Source: Microbacterium dextranolyticum
GTDB lineage: Bacteria > Actinomycetota > Actinomycetes > Actinomycetales > Microbacteriaceae
Assembly (NCBI RefSeq): GCF_016907295.1
Contig: NZ_JAFBBR010000001.1
Coordinates: forward strand, 1,798,001-1,862,000
Reading direction: 5' to 3'
Length of the DNA: 64,000 nucleotides
A model generated the notes under the pieces. The model saw nothing but the letters and a program-made list of their open reading frames with translations. It ran no database searches and was not told where the DNA came from. Position 1 is the first letter of the stretch; every line of letters starts with the position of its first letter. A program made the position numbers and the translations under genes. Below, in pieces: positions 42,965 to 52,830 of this stretch.

Positions 42965-43818
42965 CCGAACCACCGCTGAGGTTCGGGCAGTCGTCCGACC
43001 CGGATGGTGAGTCGATACGCCACCACGGAGACGACCGCCCCCACGATGACGACGACGACACCGGCCGGCGACGCGTAGGCGGCGGCGCCCTCGGGGCGGA
43101 TCGCCAGCAGTCCCAGCACCACCCACGGCGCGACGACACCGACGATCGCCGCTCCACGCACCCAGGACTGCCGTGCTTCCACTTCGGCCCTCAGCGTCGC
43201 ATCGGCCCGCACCGAAGCGGACAGGGCCCGAAGCACGCTCGTGAGCTCCGTGCCGCCGACGTGCCGCGCCATCCGCAGCGTCTCGATGATGCGGTCGGGG
43301 ACCGGGTCTGCCAGGGCTGCCTTCAGTCGCAGCGCACTCGAGTCGAAGTGACCGGATGCCGCCATGTCGCCACCGAACTGCACGAAGGCCGGCCTGAGCG
43401 CCGGTGGTCCGCTGACAGCGAGCGCCGTCACCGCGTCGGGCAATGACATACCCGCACGGACGGCTGAGACGAGGAGGTCGCAGACGTCTGACCACAGGGC
43501 TCTCCGCGACCGGCGCAGCCGTCGGGCTCGCGACCGCAGCCAGACGAACGGAGCGGCGGAGCCCGCCGCGGTCGCCACGAGCGTGACGGCGGGAAGTCCC
43601 GTGACGATCCAGGCCACCGAGGCGCACACCGCGCCGAGCAGCATCGCGACCGTGCCCGGTCGCCCCGCAGGTGCGTGCGCGTAGCCTGCCTCTTGCAGCA
43701 GGCGGGCGATCCGCCCGTCGCGTGCTGGCGCCTCGACCCGCCCGGTCGCGGGCCACAACCACGGCGATGCCACGAGGAGAACACCGGCCGCGAGGACAGC
43801 GCCCCAGAACACCGTCAT
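42961..43818 (-). CDS. tadB: Tad pilus platform protein TadB
   Basis: The protein has 285 residues with two N-terminal and two C-terminal membrane segments around a cytoplasmic T2SSF domain (LWSDVCDLLVSAVRAGMSLPDAVTAL). It overlaps tadA upstream and tadC downstream by four bases each. With TadC it forms the inner-membrane platform on which the TadA ATPase drives assembly of Flp-type pili. Confidence 0.92.
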   Translation of the reverse strand: MTVFWGAVLAAGVLLVASPWLWPATGRVEAPARDGRIARLLQEAGYAHAPAGRPGTVAMLLGAVCASVAWIVTGLPAVTLVATAAGSAAPFVWLRSRARRLRRSRRALWSDVCDLLVSAVRAGMSLPDAVTALAVSGPPALRPAFVQFGGDMAASGHFDSSALRLKAALADPVPDRIIETLRMARHVGGTELTSVLRALSASVRADATLRAEVEARQSWVRGAAIVGVVAPWVVLGLLAIRPEGAAAYASPAGVVVVIVGAVVSVVAYRLTIRVGRLPEPQRWFG

Positions 43819-45017
43819 GAGGGCGTCTGCTCTCGACGAGCCGGCGAGGGCATGTCAGAAGACGAGGCGTGGAAGACCGTGCGCGTCTCGACCTGCTGCT
43901 CGATCACGTGGCCGGTGGTCTCGACGACTTCCTCCACATAGCGATGACCGTCGGGCGCACGACGGCAGTGCACCACGATGTCCACGGCCGTCGCGATGGC
44001 GGGAACCACGAAGCCGGCATCGATGTTCCGCCCCGCCAAGAGCGGCAGCGCCGCCAACCGGCGAAGCGCGTCCGCGGCCGAGTTCGCGTGGATCGTGGCG
44101 GCACCGGGAACACCGGTGTGCAGGGCCAGCAGCAGGTCGAGGGCCTCGGCGTCGCGCACCTCTCCGACGACGAGCCGGTCCGGCCGCATCCGCAGCGCCT
44201 CTTTCACCAGCCGGCGCAGACTCACCGCGCCCGTCCCTTCGAGACTCGGCTGCCGGCCCTGGAGCGCGACGACATCGGGAGCCTCCACGGCGAGCTCAAA
44301 CGTCTCCTCGACCGTGACGATGCGGTGCTCCGGCGGGCACGCGCCGATCAGCGCGGCGAGCAGCGTCGTCTTGCCGGCGTGCGTCGCGCCGGAGACCAGG
44401 ACACTGCGTCCCTCGCTCATCGCCGCCCGCAGCGTCACGGCGACGTGAGCGGGCACGGCGCCCGCGGCGACCAGATCGTCGAGGCGACGTCGCGACGAGA
44501 GGAACTTGCGGATGTTCACGGCGTAGTGCGCGCGCGTCACATCCGGGATCACGACGTGCAGGCGGCTGCCGTCCGGGAGTGACGCATCCACAAAAGGCTG
44601 GCTGAGGTCGACCCGACGCCCGGTCGCATGCAGCATCCGCTCGACGAGATCCCGCACCGACTCGTCGGTCAGGCGGAGAGACACGCGCTCGCTGCGCCCG
44701 GCACGAGCGACGTAGACGGTCGCCGGGTCGTTGATCCAGATCTCCTCGACCTCGGGGTCATCCAGCAGTCCCTGCAACGGCCCGTACCCGGTGACGCGCG
44801 CCAGAACGTCCCGCACGCATTCGGACTCGTCGTCGACGAGCTCCAGCCCACGAGCCATCGCGAAGTCGTTGTGCCGCCGCACCTCCGCCACGGCGACGTC
44901 CCGTGCGCGCTCCGGATGCCGCAGCGGGTCCGCCTGCTCATCGCGCAGACGCTCTCGCACACGCTCCGCGACCGCCTGAACGGCGGCGACGGGAGACGAG
45001 GAAGCGAGGAGGGTCAC
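43815..45017 (-). CDS. tadA: Tad pilus ATPase TadA/CpaF
   Basis: The protein has 400 residues from GTG 45017, which follows GAGGATG. It shows the CpaF-type N-terminal domain (GYGPLQGLLDDPEVEEIWIN), Walker A SGATHAGKTTLL, an Asp box EETFEL, Walker B RPDRLVVGEVRDAEALDLL and the His box TIHANS of secretion ATPases. It powers assembly of the Flp/Tad pilus. It heads the operon whose later genes are now displaced beyond the 14.2-kb insertion. Confidence 0.93.
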   Translation of the reverse strand: MTLLASSSPVAAVQAVAERVRERLRDEQADPLRHPERARDVAVAEVRRHNDFAMARGLELVDDESECVRDVLARVTGYGPLQGLLDDPEVEEIWINDPATVYVARAGRSERVSLRLTDESVRDLVERMLHATGRRVDLSQPFVDASLPDGSRLHVVIPDVTRAHYAVNIRKFLSSRRRLDDLVAAGAVPAHVAVTLRAAMSEGRSVLVSGATHAGKTTLLAALIGACPPEHRIVTVEETFELAVEAPDVVALQGRQPSLEGTGAVSLRRLVKEALRMRPDRLVVGEVRDAEALDLLLALHTGVPGAATIHANSAADALRRLAALPLLAGRNIDAGFVVPAIATAVDIVVHCRRAPDGHRYVEEVVETTGHVIEQQVETRTVFHASSSDMPSPARREQTPS

Positions 45018-45151
45018 AGGGGCATCCTCACAACCCCCGCGTCGCCCCGCCGGAGTTATCCACAGCACTGCGTCATCGACCGCAGGGTTCGACGTGGTTA
45101 TGCACTGCCCGCGGCTGCACCCTGTGGTCCGACCATACGTAGAGTGAACCC

Positions 45152-45988
45152 GTGCTGACGATCTCCGAAACCCTGTCCGCGCAAGCCGACGCGGCGCTGC
45201 ACAAGTCCGACGGCCTGCGCTCCCCCGGGCGCTTCCTCGTCTCGGGCATGCTCGCCGGTGCCTACATCGGCATCGGCGTCGTCCTCATGGTCGCCACGGC
45301 CGGTCCCCTGCTCACCGCCGGATCGGGCTTTGCAAAACTCGTCAGCGGCCTCGTGTTCGGTGTGGCGCTGACCCTCGTCGTCTTCGGCGGCGCCGACCTC
45401 CTCACGAGCGCCATGATGATCCTGCCGATCGGCGCGCTGATGCGGGCACTCTCGCCGTGGCGTGCAGCCGGCGTGATCGCCGCGACGTTCGTCGCCAACA
45501 TCGTCGGCGCGCTCGTGTTCGCGGCGCTCATCGTCGCCTCCGGGGTGCTGCATTCGAATGCCCCTGCCGGCGAGATGCTCGCCGGGATGCTGGCCGCCAA
45601 GGCGACCGAAGGCCCGCTCGAGATGTTCGTCCGCGGCATCCTGTGCAACGTCCTCGTGTGCCTCGCGATCTGGATGAGTGCCCGCGTCCGCGCCGACATC
45701 GCGAAGATCGCCCTGATCTTCGCCGCGATCCTCGCGTTCATCTCGTCGGGCTTCGAGCACGTGGTCGCCAACATGACGACGTACGGCATCGGGCTCTTCT
45801 CCGGCGACCCGCACGCGACGTGGGGCCTCTTCGCGAACAATGTCCTGTGGGTGGGACTCGGCAACCTCGTCGGCGGTGCCGTCGTCGTCGGTCTCGGGTA
45901 CTGGATCATCGGCGGGTCGCCGCGCATCGACCGCGTGCCGGTGACGCCCGCGACGGAATCGGTCGTTCACGGCGTCCGAGTAGACTGA
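45152..45988 (+). CDS. Formate/nitrite transporter family channel
   Basis: The protein has 278 residues with six membrane segments and the FNT features LVSGMLAGAYIGIGVVL, FGGADLLTSAMMI and GFEHVVANM. Members conduct formate, nitrite or hydrosulfide. The neighbourhood offers no clue to the substrate. It is divergent from tadA. Confidence 0.93.
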   Translation: MLTISETLSAQADAALHKSDGLRSPGRFLVSGMLAGAYIGIGVVLMVATAGPLLTAGSGFAKLVSGLVFGVALTLVVFGGADLLTSAMMILPIGALMRALSPWRAAGVIAATFVANIVGALVFAALIVASGVLHSNAPAGEMLAGMLAAKATEGPLEMFVRGILCNVLVCLAIWMSARVRADIAKIALIFAAILAFISSGFEHVVANMTTYGIGLFSGDPHATWGLFANNVLWVGLGNLVGGAVVVGLGYWIIGGSPRIDRVPVTPATESVVHGVRVD

Positions 45989-45998
45989 GCACTCCTTC

Positions 45999-46080
45999 GC
46001 GGGAGTGGTGAAATCGGCAGACACGCAGGATTTAGGTTCCTGTGCCTTCGGGCGTGTGGGTTCAAGTCCCACCTTCCGCA
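45999..46080 (+). tRNA. tRNA-Leu(UAG)
   Basis: A complete 82-base class II tRNA with acceptor arms 45999-46005 and 46073-46079, anticodon TAG in the loop of CAGGATTTAGGTTCCTG, a long variable arm (TGCCTTCGGGCG) and T-loop GGTTCAAGTCC. CCA is not encoded. Confidence 0.97.
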
Positions 46081-46155
46081 CAGACGGCGCAGGCTACGCT
46101 CTGAGAGTCTGCGCCGCCGACACTCCACCCCGCCCACCGACCGACGGGAACCCTG

Positions 46156-46881
46156 TTGCACGCTCTGGCCCTCATCCCCTGGCTCGACCCCGCCGCGATC
46201 ATCGAGAACGCGGGCTCGTGGGCCCTCGTCGTGGTGTGCTTCATCGTCTTCGCCGAGACCGGCCTGCTCATCGGCTTCCTGCTGCCGGGCGACACCCTGC
46301 TCGTCATCTCGGGCCTGCTGTCGCACTCCTCCGACAAGCTCCCGCACGGTGTCTTCGGGATCAGCGTCTGGTGGGTCGCGCTCCTCATCGGGCTCGCGGC
46401 GTTCATCGGTGGTGAGGTCGGGTACTACATCGGCCACAAGGGCGGTCCGGCCGTCTTCGAGCGCAAGGAATCGGGGCTGTTCAGCCGCAAGAACGTCGAG
46501 CGCACCAACGCGTTCTTCGACAAGTACGGCGGGCTCACCGTCATCCTCGCCCGCTTCGTGCCGATCGTCCGCACCTTCGCTCCCGTCGCCGCGGGCGTCG
46601 GCCACATGCCGTGGCGCCGGTACACGCTCTACAACCTCATCGGGGCCGTCCTGTGGGGCTTCGGGCTCACGATGTTCGGCTATCTCATCGGCTTCATCCC
46701 GCCGGTCGCGACGTTCGTCGAGAACTACATCGACCTGATCCTCCTCGCCGCCGTCGGCGGTACCGCCCTCGTCACGCTCTGGCACTACCTCTCCGAGCGT
46801 CGCAAGGTGAAGAAGGAGCAGACGGCGGGCGTCTCGCCCGCCACCGTCGAACCCCTCGAGGACGACGCACCCGCCTCCTGA
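46156..46881 (+). CDS. DedA family membrane protein
   Basis: The protein has 241 residues with the DedA/VTT signature: FAETGLLIGFLLPGDTLL, GGEVGYYIGHKGG, ARFVPIVRTFAPVAAGVG and GYLIG. These proteins act in phospholipid flipping and envelope homeostasis. The start is a TTG with a weak GGGAA upstream; the C-terminal tail is charged. Confidence 0.92.
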   Translation: MHALALIPWLDPAAIIENAGSWALVVVCFIVFAETGLLIGFLLPGDTLLVISGLLSHSSDKLPHGVFGISVWWVALLIGLAAFIGGEVGYYIGHKGGPAVFERKESGLFSRKNVERTNAFFDKYGGLTVILARFVPIVRTFAPVAAGVGHMPWRRYTLYNLIGAVLWGFGLTMFGYLIGFIPPVATFVENYIDLILLAAVGGTALVTLWHYLSERRKVKKEQTAGVSPATVEPLEDDAPAS

Positions 46882-46882
46882 C

Positions 46883-47731
46883 TCAGGACGCCTCGGGCCG
46901 CTTCCGCTTCGTCGCGGGAGCGGCCTTTTCGGCTTCTGCGCGCGCCGCGCGGCTGCGCTCGACACTCGCGGTGAGTGCGGCCATGAGGTCGATCACCTCT
47001 CCCCCGGCATCCACGTGAGCCTCGGCACCGAACGTCTCGGCCGTGTCGAGCGCATCGCCCTTCTCGAGCTTCGCGTCGATGAGCGTGCGCAACTCCTGCT
47101 GATACTCATCCACGAACTCGCTCGGGTCGAAGTCGCTCGAGAAGCTCTCGACCAGTGCGGCCGACAGCTCCAATTCCTTGGCGGAGATCTTCACCGGCTC
47201 GTCGAGCGCCGAGAAGGATGCCTCGCGCACCTCGTCGGCCCACAGCAGCGTCTGCAGCACGAGCACCTCACCACGCACCCGCAGAGCCGCAAGGCGCGTC
47301 TTCTGCCGCAGTGAGAAGCGCACGACCGCGGTGCGGTCGGTCTGCTCGAGCGTCGTGCGCAGCAGCACGTACGCCTTCGGCGAGGACGAGTCCGGCTCGA
47401 GGTAGTACGGCCGATCGAGCGTCAGCAGATCGATCTGATCGCTCGGCACGAACTCGACCACCTCGATCTCGCGACTGCGCTCCGCCGGAAGCGAGGCGAT
47501 GTCGTCGGCGGTGAGCACGACCGTGCGCTCACCGTCGTCGTACGCCTTGTCGATCTCGGCGTAGGGCACGACCTCCCCGTCGAGCTCGCAGACGCGCTGG
47601 TACCGGATCCGTCCTCCGTCCGAAGCGTGCACCTGGTGCAGCGGTACGTCGTGATCTTCGATGGCGGAGTACACCTTCACCGGCACGTTGACGAGCCCGA
47701 ACGTCAGCGCGCCCTTCCAGATCGCTCTCAT
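46883..47731 (-). CDS. ku: Non-homologous end-joining protein Ku
   Basis: The protein has 282 residues beginning MRAIWKGALTFGLVNVPVKVYSA, the standard bacterial Ku start, with the Ku core barrel through about residue 250 and a basic C-terminal tail. The homodimer threads onto double-strand breaks and recruits LigD. The gene is divergent from ligD with 74 bases between starts, so the two can share control. An earlier in-frame start at 47782 is less likely. Confidence 0.95.
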   Translation of the reverse strand: MRAIWKGALTFGLVNVPVKVYSAIEDHDVPLHQVHASDGGRIRYQRVCELDGEVVPYAEIDKAYDDGERTVVLTADDIASLPAERSREIEVVEFVPSDQIDLLTLDRPYYLEPDSSSPKAYVLLRTTLEQTDRTAVVRFSLRQKTRLAALRVRGEVLVLQTLLWADEVREASFSALDEPVKISAKELELSAALVESFSSDFDPSEFVDEYQQELRTLIDAKLEKGDALDTAETFGAEAHVDAGGEVIDLMAALTASVERSRAARAEAEKAAPATKRKRPEAS

Positions 47732-47805
47732 CCGCACAGTCAACACGGCACTGCCACCCCGCGCCAGGGGGCGCGACAGCACGACGCGCGGGCTAACCTG
47801 ACGCC

Positions 47806-50250
47806 ATGCCAGCTTCGGGTCCCCTCGTCGAGGTCGACGGACACCGGCTGCGGCTGACGAACCTCGACAAGGTCCTCTACCCCGCCACCGGCACCACCAA
47901 AGGCGAGGTCATCGAGTACTACACCCTGATCGCACCATTCCTCCTCCCGCACCTGCGCGGCCGGCCCGTCACGCGCCTGCGCTGGCCCGAGGGCACGGGC
48001 CACGCCCCGTTCTTCGCGAAAGCACTCGAGGCCGGCGCCCCGGCATGGCTCGACCGCAGGGCGATCGAGCATTCGGGCGGCGCCAAGCAGTACCCCGTCA
48101 TCGGCGACACCGCGGGCCTCGTCTATCTCGCCCAGGTCGCCAGCATCGAGCTGCACACCCCGCAATGGCGGTTCGACGGCACGGCACGCGGACACCCGGA
48201 CCGGCTCGTCCTCGACCTCGATCCCGGGCCCGGCGTCGGGCTCGCCGAATGCGCCGAGGTCGCTCGGCTCGCACGCGAGCTCCTGCGAGGCGTCGGGATG
48301 GACGCACGACCCGTGACGAGCGGCTCCGCGGGCATCCACCTGTACGCGCCACTCGACGGCACGCACACCTCCGACGACATCTCCGCGTTCGCCCACGAGC
48401 TCGCACGGTCTCTCGAAGCCGACCACGCCGACCTCGTCGTCAGCACGATGGCAAAGTCCGCGCGCACCGGCAAGGTGCTCGTCGACTGGAGCCAGAACAA
48501 CGCGGCGAAGACGACCGTCGCGCCGTACTCGCTGCGGGGTCGCGCGTCGCCGACCGCCGCCGCACCCCGCACGTGGGCCGAGCTCGACGACCCCGCGCTG
48601 CGGCAGCTCACCCTCGACGAGGTTCTCGCCCGTGCCCGGGCGGACGGCGACCTGCTCGAGGCCCTGGCGCCCCGCCCCGCACAGGCGTTGCGAGCCTATG
48701 AGACGAAGCGCACGCGCGGAGCGACTCCCGAGCCGTTCCCCGCCGATCCGGATGCCGCGAGGCCGGCCCCGACGGCTCGCGTCGACGATGCGGGAGGATC
48801 GGCCTCTACGCCGACGGGGCGGTTCGTCGTGCAGGAGCACCACGCCTCGCGCCTGCACGACGACCTACGGCTTGAGCACGATGGTGTCCTCGTGAGCTGG
48901 GCGGTGCCGCGCGGCATCCCCCCGACCGGCGAACGCAACCATCTCGCGATCATGACCGAGCCGCATCCGCTGGAGTACCTCGATTTCGCCGGCACGATTC
49001 CGGCGGGCCAGTACGGCGCCGGTGAGATGACGATCTGGGACGCCGGCGTGTACGACGCCGAGAAGTGGCGCGACGACGAGGTCATCGTCACCGTGACCGG
49101 CCGTTCCGGCGGCCCACTGGGCACCGCGCGTCTCGCGCTGATCCGCACCTCGGGATCGGGCGAGAGATCGCAGTGGCTGCTCCACCGGATGGATCCGGGC
49201 GACGGAGCCCGCGCGCTGTCGGCCATGACGCAGCGACGGCGAACGCCCGCCGAGGTTGCCGCGCCGCCGCAGACGTCGTGGACGACAGTCCGACCGATGC
49301 TCGCCACCCTCGCCACCCCGGCCATCGCGGCGTCCGCCGCCGCGCGCTGGGGCACGCCGTGGGCCGAGTTCAAATGGGACGGCATCCGGGCGCTCGGCCG
49401 ATGGGACGGGACGCGGCTCACCCTGCAGGCCCGGAGCGGCACAGACATCACCGCCCGCTACCCCGAGCTGACCGCGATCGACCTCGGCCTCGGACCCGAG
49501 CCCGTCATCGTCGACGGTGAGATCGTGGCGACGGATGCCGCGGGACGCCCGAGCTTCTCACGCCTGCAGTCGCGCATCCATCTGACCGAGCCGCACGAGA
49601 TCGACCGAGAGGCGAGGAGAACCCCCGTCACCTACCTCCTCTTCGACGTGCTCCAGGCGGGCGGTGCGGACGTCACCGCCCGTCCGCTGCGCGACCGACG
49701 TGCGCTGCTCGAAGTCCTGCACCCCGCCCCGTCCGCGCCGATCATCGTTCCCCCGGTAACCGACGATGTCACGGCCGCCCTCGACGCGGCGCGCGAACGG
49801 ACGATCGAGGGGATCGTCGTGAAAGACCCGGGCTCTCCGTATCGGCCGGGCACACGATCGGAGCGCTGGCTGAAGGTCAAGCTCACGTCGAGTCAGGATG
49901 TCGTGGTCGGCGGCATCCGTCCCGGGCGCGGGACGCGCGCGGGGCGCATCGGCTCCCTCCTCGTGGGCATCCCCGACGCGGACGGACTGCGATACGTGGG
50001 CCGCGTGGGGTCGGGCTTCACCGAGCGCGAGCTCGATCGCCTCGACGCACTGCTGACACCCCTACGGTCGGTGCGCAATCCCTTCATCGGGGTGCCGCGT
50101 GCCGATCGGTCGGATGCCGTGTGGCTGCGGCCCGAGGTCGTCGGAGAGGTCGAGTACGCCGAGTTCACCCCGAACGGCACGCTGCGCCACGCGCGGTGGC
50201 GGGGCAGCCGGGGCGACGTCACGCCGTCCGAGGTACGACGAGACGGGTGA
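47806..50250 (+). CDS. ligD: Multifunctional DNA ligase D
   Basis: The protein has 814 residues in the order polymerase, phosphoesterase, ligase, as in mycobacteria. The polymerase part (to ~290) has DLDPGPGV with the two catalytic Asp. The phosphoesterase part (~330-480) has EHHASRLHDDLRLE. The ligase part (from ~495) has EFKWDGIRALGR with the adenylated Lys and ends with motif V-like SERWLKVKL and an OB fold. It repairs double-strand breaks together with Ku. Confidence 0.95.
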   Translation: MPASGPLVEVDGHRLRLTNLDKVLYPATGTTKGEVIEYYTLIAPFLLPHLRGRPVTRLRWPEGTGHAPFFAKALEAGAPAWLDRRAIEHSGGAKQYPVIGDTAGLVYLAQVASIELHTPQWRFDGTARGHPDRLVLDLDPGPGVGLAECAEVARLARELLRGVGMDARPVTSGSAGIHLYAPLDGTHTSDDISAFAHELARSLEADHADLVVSTMAKSARTGKVLVDWSQNNAAKTTVAPYSLRGRASPTAAAPRTWAELDDPALRQLTLDEVLARARADGDLLEALAPRPAQALRAYETKRTRGATPEPFPADPDAARPAPTARVDDAGGSASTPTGRFVVQEHHASRLHDDLRLEHDGVLVSWAVPRGIPPTGERNHLAIMTEPHPLEYLDFAGTIPAGQYGAGEMTIWDAGVYDAEKWRDDEVIVTVTGRSGGPLGTARLALIRTSGSGERSQWLLHRMDPGDGARALSAMTQRRRTPAEVAAPPQTSWTTVRPMLATLATPAIAASAAARWGTPWAEFKWDGIRALGRWDGTRLTLQARSGTDITARYPELTAIDLGLGPEPVIVDGEIVATDAAGRPSFSRLQSRIHLTEPHEIDREARRTPVTYLLFDVLQAGGADVTARPLRDRRALLEVLHPAPSAPIIVPPVTDDVTAALDAARERTIEGIVVKDPGSPYRPGTRSERWLKVKLTSSQDVVVGGIRPGRGTRAGRIGSLLVGIPDADGLRYVGRVGSGFTERELDRLDALLTPLRSVRNPFIGVPRADRSDAVWLRPEVVGEVEYAEFTPNGTLRHARWRGSRGDVTPSEVRRDG

Positions 50251-50253
50251 TCC

Positions 50254-51066
50254 TCATGCCGCCGCGGGACTCGTGGGCGTGGGCACGGCATCGTCGACGA
50301 AGACGCCGATGCGCTCGCCGTCGAGGACGAACTTCAGTGCGGTGCCGTCGGGAAAGCGCTCTCGCAGCGCACTCGGCGACTGCGGACCCACCATGAACTG
50401 CGCCGTCGCGGGGAACGAGCCCGCTTGACACCCCCAGAACACCTCGCCCGTCACCGATCCGTCACTGCCGTACCCCTGGCTGGGGACGATCAGCAGACAC
50501 GGCGCTCCCGCACTGGACATACCGAGGCCGGCCGCGGTGGGAATGACGATCAGCCCCTCGAAAGCGAAGCCCTCGGCCTCGCCGCCGGGTACCCAGGTGA
50601 GAACCTGTTCGGGGACCTCCGCTTTCTCGGTCAGCGTCGCGATCTGACGGCCACCCGCACTCCCGGCCACGGGCGGGATCGACGCCAGCCCCCAGACGAG
50701 CCCGCCGACCAGCACCGCGACCACGAGCATCGACGCCGCCCACGCGACGATCCACGGGGCCGCGACAGGGCGCCGGCCCGCAGCGACCGCATCGCGCGAA
50801 TCCGGCACGGTCGGCGCGTCCGGTTCGTCGGCATCGAGCGGAACCGTCGGCAGGCCGATCGAGGCGCGCAGCAGTGCGGCGGCATCCGGCGCCTCGCCCA
50901 CCACGTCGGCGGTGGCGGTCGACGGGCCGGGAGCCCGGTCGGTTCGCGCACGCTCCTCGAGCTCCCGCAGACGTGCGGTCGCGACCGGATCGGCCGCGAT
51001 GTCGGCGAATGGTCCGTACGCGCGCCGCCGCAGCGCCGCAAGCTCGTCGCGTGAGGTGGCATCCAT
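50254..51066 (-). CDS. Single-pass membrane protein, 270 residues
   Basis: A ~115-residue cytoplasmic region precedes one membrane segment (IVAWAASMLVVAVLVGGLVWG) and an exported domain with two Cys (APCLLIV and WGCQAG). No family name can be given; the overall plan resembles membrane-anchored sensor-like proteins of Microbacterium. It converges on ligD with only 3 bases between stops. The start at 51066 is preferred over upstream ATGs because GGGGG precedes it. Confidence 0.65.
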   Translation of the reverse strand: MDATSRDELAALRRRAYGPFADIAADPVATARLRELEERARTDRAPGPSTATADVVGEAPDAAALLRASIGLPTVPLDADEPDAPTVPDSRDAVAAGRRPVAAPWIVAWAASMLVVAVLVGGLVWGLASIPPVAGSAGGRQIATLTEKAEVPEQVLTWVPGGEAEGFAFEGLIVIPTAAGLGMSSAGAPCLLIVPSQGYGSDGSVTGEVFWGCQAGSFPATAQFMVGPQSPSALRERFPDGTALKFVLDGERIGVFVDDAVPTPTSPAAA

Positions 51067-51151
51067 CCCCCGCATCCTCGCACGTCGTGCGCCTGCCGCG
51101 CGGCGCAACGTCCACCCCGACCCGATGGGGCTGACCGCGCCGACCGCGCGG

Positions 51152-52066
51152 TCAGTGCGCGTCGTGCTCCCGATGGCCCGCCGGCTCGAACTGGAAGGTG
51201 GAGTGCTCGACGTCGAAATGGTCCGCCAGGCATCCCTGCAGCGACGACAGCAGCCGCGCCGACCGCCCGCTCGTCAGAACGTCGGGGTCGACGACGACGT
51301 GCGCGGTGAACACGGGTGCCCCCCGGGTCAGCTGCCAGACATGGATGTCGTGAACGTCGGCGACGCCGTCGGCGCTCAGGATGTGCTCGCGAATCACCGT
51401 GACGTTCGTTCCGTCGGGGGCGCGCTCACCCAGCACCGCGACGACCTCGCGCAGCAGCGAGATCGCCCGCGGGACGATCATGACCGCGATGAGCAGGGAG
51501 GCCAGGGCATCCGCCGGCATCCAGCCCGTCGTGACGATGACAACGGCGGCGACGATCACCACGGCCGAACCGATCAGATCGCCGAGCACCTCGAGGTAGG
51601 CACCACGGACGTTGATCGACGTCCGCTGCGCGGCTGAGAGGAGCCACATCGAGATCGCGTTCGCGACGAGTCCGACGACCGCAACGACGATCATGAGGCC
51701 TCCGGCGACCTCGACCTCGGCCGGCCTGAGGAGCCGGCCGACCGCCTCGCTCGCGATCCACAGGCACAGCACGATCAGCAGGACGGCGTTGATCAGCGCA
51801 CCGAAGACCTCGGCCCGCTGGTAGCCATAGGTGTTGCGCTCGTCAGCGGGCCGGCGCGCGACGAGACTCGCGATCAGCGCGATCACGAGAGCGGACGCAT
51901 CGGCGAACATGTGCGCCGCGTCGGCCAGAAGTGCCAGCGATCCGGTCAGCACCGCACCGACGATCTGCACCACCATGACCGTCGCGGTCAGAGTCAGCGA
52001 GATCGCGAGCAGCCGGTGGTTGGCCTGACCGCGGACCCCCGAGACGCCGTGCGCGTGATCATGCAT
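51152..52066 (-). CDS. Cation diffusion facilitator metal exporter
   Basis: The protein has 304 residues with a His-rich start (MHDHAHG), six membrane segments, the HMFADA metal site (HxxxD) and RNTYGYQRAEVFGA, followed by a cytoplasmic C-terminal dimer domain. It resembles ZitB/CzcD-type Zn/Cd/Co exporters. A TAGCCT -10-like element six bases before the ATG points to a leaderless message. Confidence 0.92.
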   Translation of the reverse strand: MHDHAHGVSGVRGQANHRLLAISLTLTATVMVVQIVGAVLTGSLALLADAAHMFADASALVIALIASLVARRPADERNTYGYQRAEVFGALINAVLLIVLCLWIASEAVGRLLRPAEVEVAGGLMIVVAVVGLVANAISMWLLSAAQRTSINVRGAYLEVLGDLIGSAVVIVAAVVIVTTGWMPADALASLLIAVMIVPRAISLLREVVAVLGERAPDGTNVTVIREHILSADGVADVHDIHVWQLTRGAPVFTAHVVVDPDVLTSGRSARLLSSLQGCLADHFDVEHSTFQFEPAGHREHDAH

Positions 52067-52081
52067 AGGGAAAGGCTATGC
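52063..52081. promoter_or_regulatory. Inverted repeat over the start of the metal exporter gene
   Basis: GCATAG and CTATGC (52063-52068 and 52076-52081) flank seven bases and cover both the -10-like element and the start codon. This is a possible operator for a metal-responsive repressor. Confidence 0.4.
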
Positions 52082-52188
52082 CTCGGAAGCGGTGCCTGAG
52101 CGCTCGCGGGCGCAGTCGGGAACGAGTGTGATTCTCAGTCGTCGTTCGCCGCTATGCCGGGCGGTGCGCGGCCGCCGCGCGCCCCGAG

Positions 52189-52830
52189 TCAGAGCCTGGC
52201 AAGCAACGGCAGCAGCGACTCGAACGCGCGCGCCCGATGCGACACCGCGTTCTTCTCCGCCGCGGTGAACTCCCCTGCCGTGCGCTCCGCGCCGCCGGAC
52301 TGTCCATCGGGGATGAAGATCGGGTCGTACCCGAAGCCGCCGCTCCCGGCGGGTGCGGTCGCGAGCCGACCCGGCCAGACGCCGTCGACGACGTGTTCGT
52401 CCAAAGCTCCGCCCGGCACCACCAGCGCGATCGTCGACACGAAGCGGGCTGTCCGGTGCGGGTCGGCGATGTCGGCGAGCTGATCGAGCAGCAGCTCGAG
52501 GTTCGCCACGGCATCCTTGCGATGACCCGCCCAGTACGCGGAGAACACGCCGGGTGCTCCTCCCAGAACGTCGACGCAGATCCCGGAGTCGTCGGCGAGG
52601 GCGGGCAGCCCGGTGTGCTCGACGGCGGCCCGCGCCTTGATGAGGGCGTTCTCGGCGAACGTCACGCCGTCCTCCACCGGCTCCGGTCCGTCGTAGCCGA
52701 CGACCTCGAGATCGGGTCGCACGCGCGCGACGATCGCGCCGAACTCCTCCACCTTGTGCGGATTGTGGGTCGCCAACACGATCCTGCGGCGTGCCGCACG
52801 CGGATGGGAGGAGTTCGGGCCGGTACTCAC
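52189..52830 (-). CDS. rdgB: Non-canonical purine NTP pyrophosphatase (RdgB/HAM1)
   Basis: The protein has 213 residues with [41 protein letters not shown] and [12 protein letters not shown], the classic Ham1 blocks. It removes ITP, dITP and XTP from nucleotide pools. The GTG start overlaps the rph stop as GTGA, in the common order murI-rph-rdgB. Confidence 0.96.
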   Translation of the reverse strand: MSTGPNSSHPRAARRRIVLATHNPHKVEEFGAIVARVRPDLEVVGYDGPEPVEDGVTFAENALIKARAAVEHTGLPALADDSGICVDVLGGAPGVFSAYWAGHRKDAVANLELLLDQLADIADPHRTARFVSTIALVVPGGALDEHVVDGVWPGRLATAPAGSGGFGYDPIFIPDGQSGGAERTAGEFTAAEKNAVSHRARAFESLLPLLARL

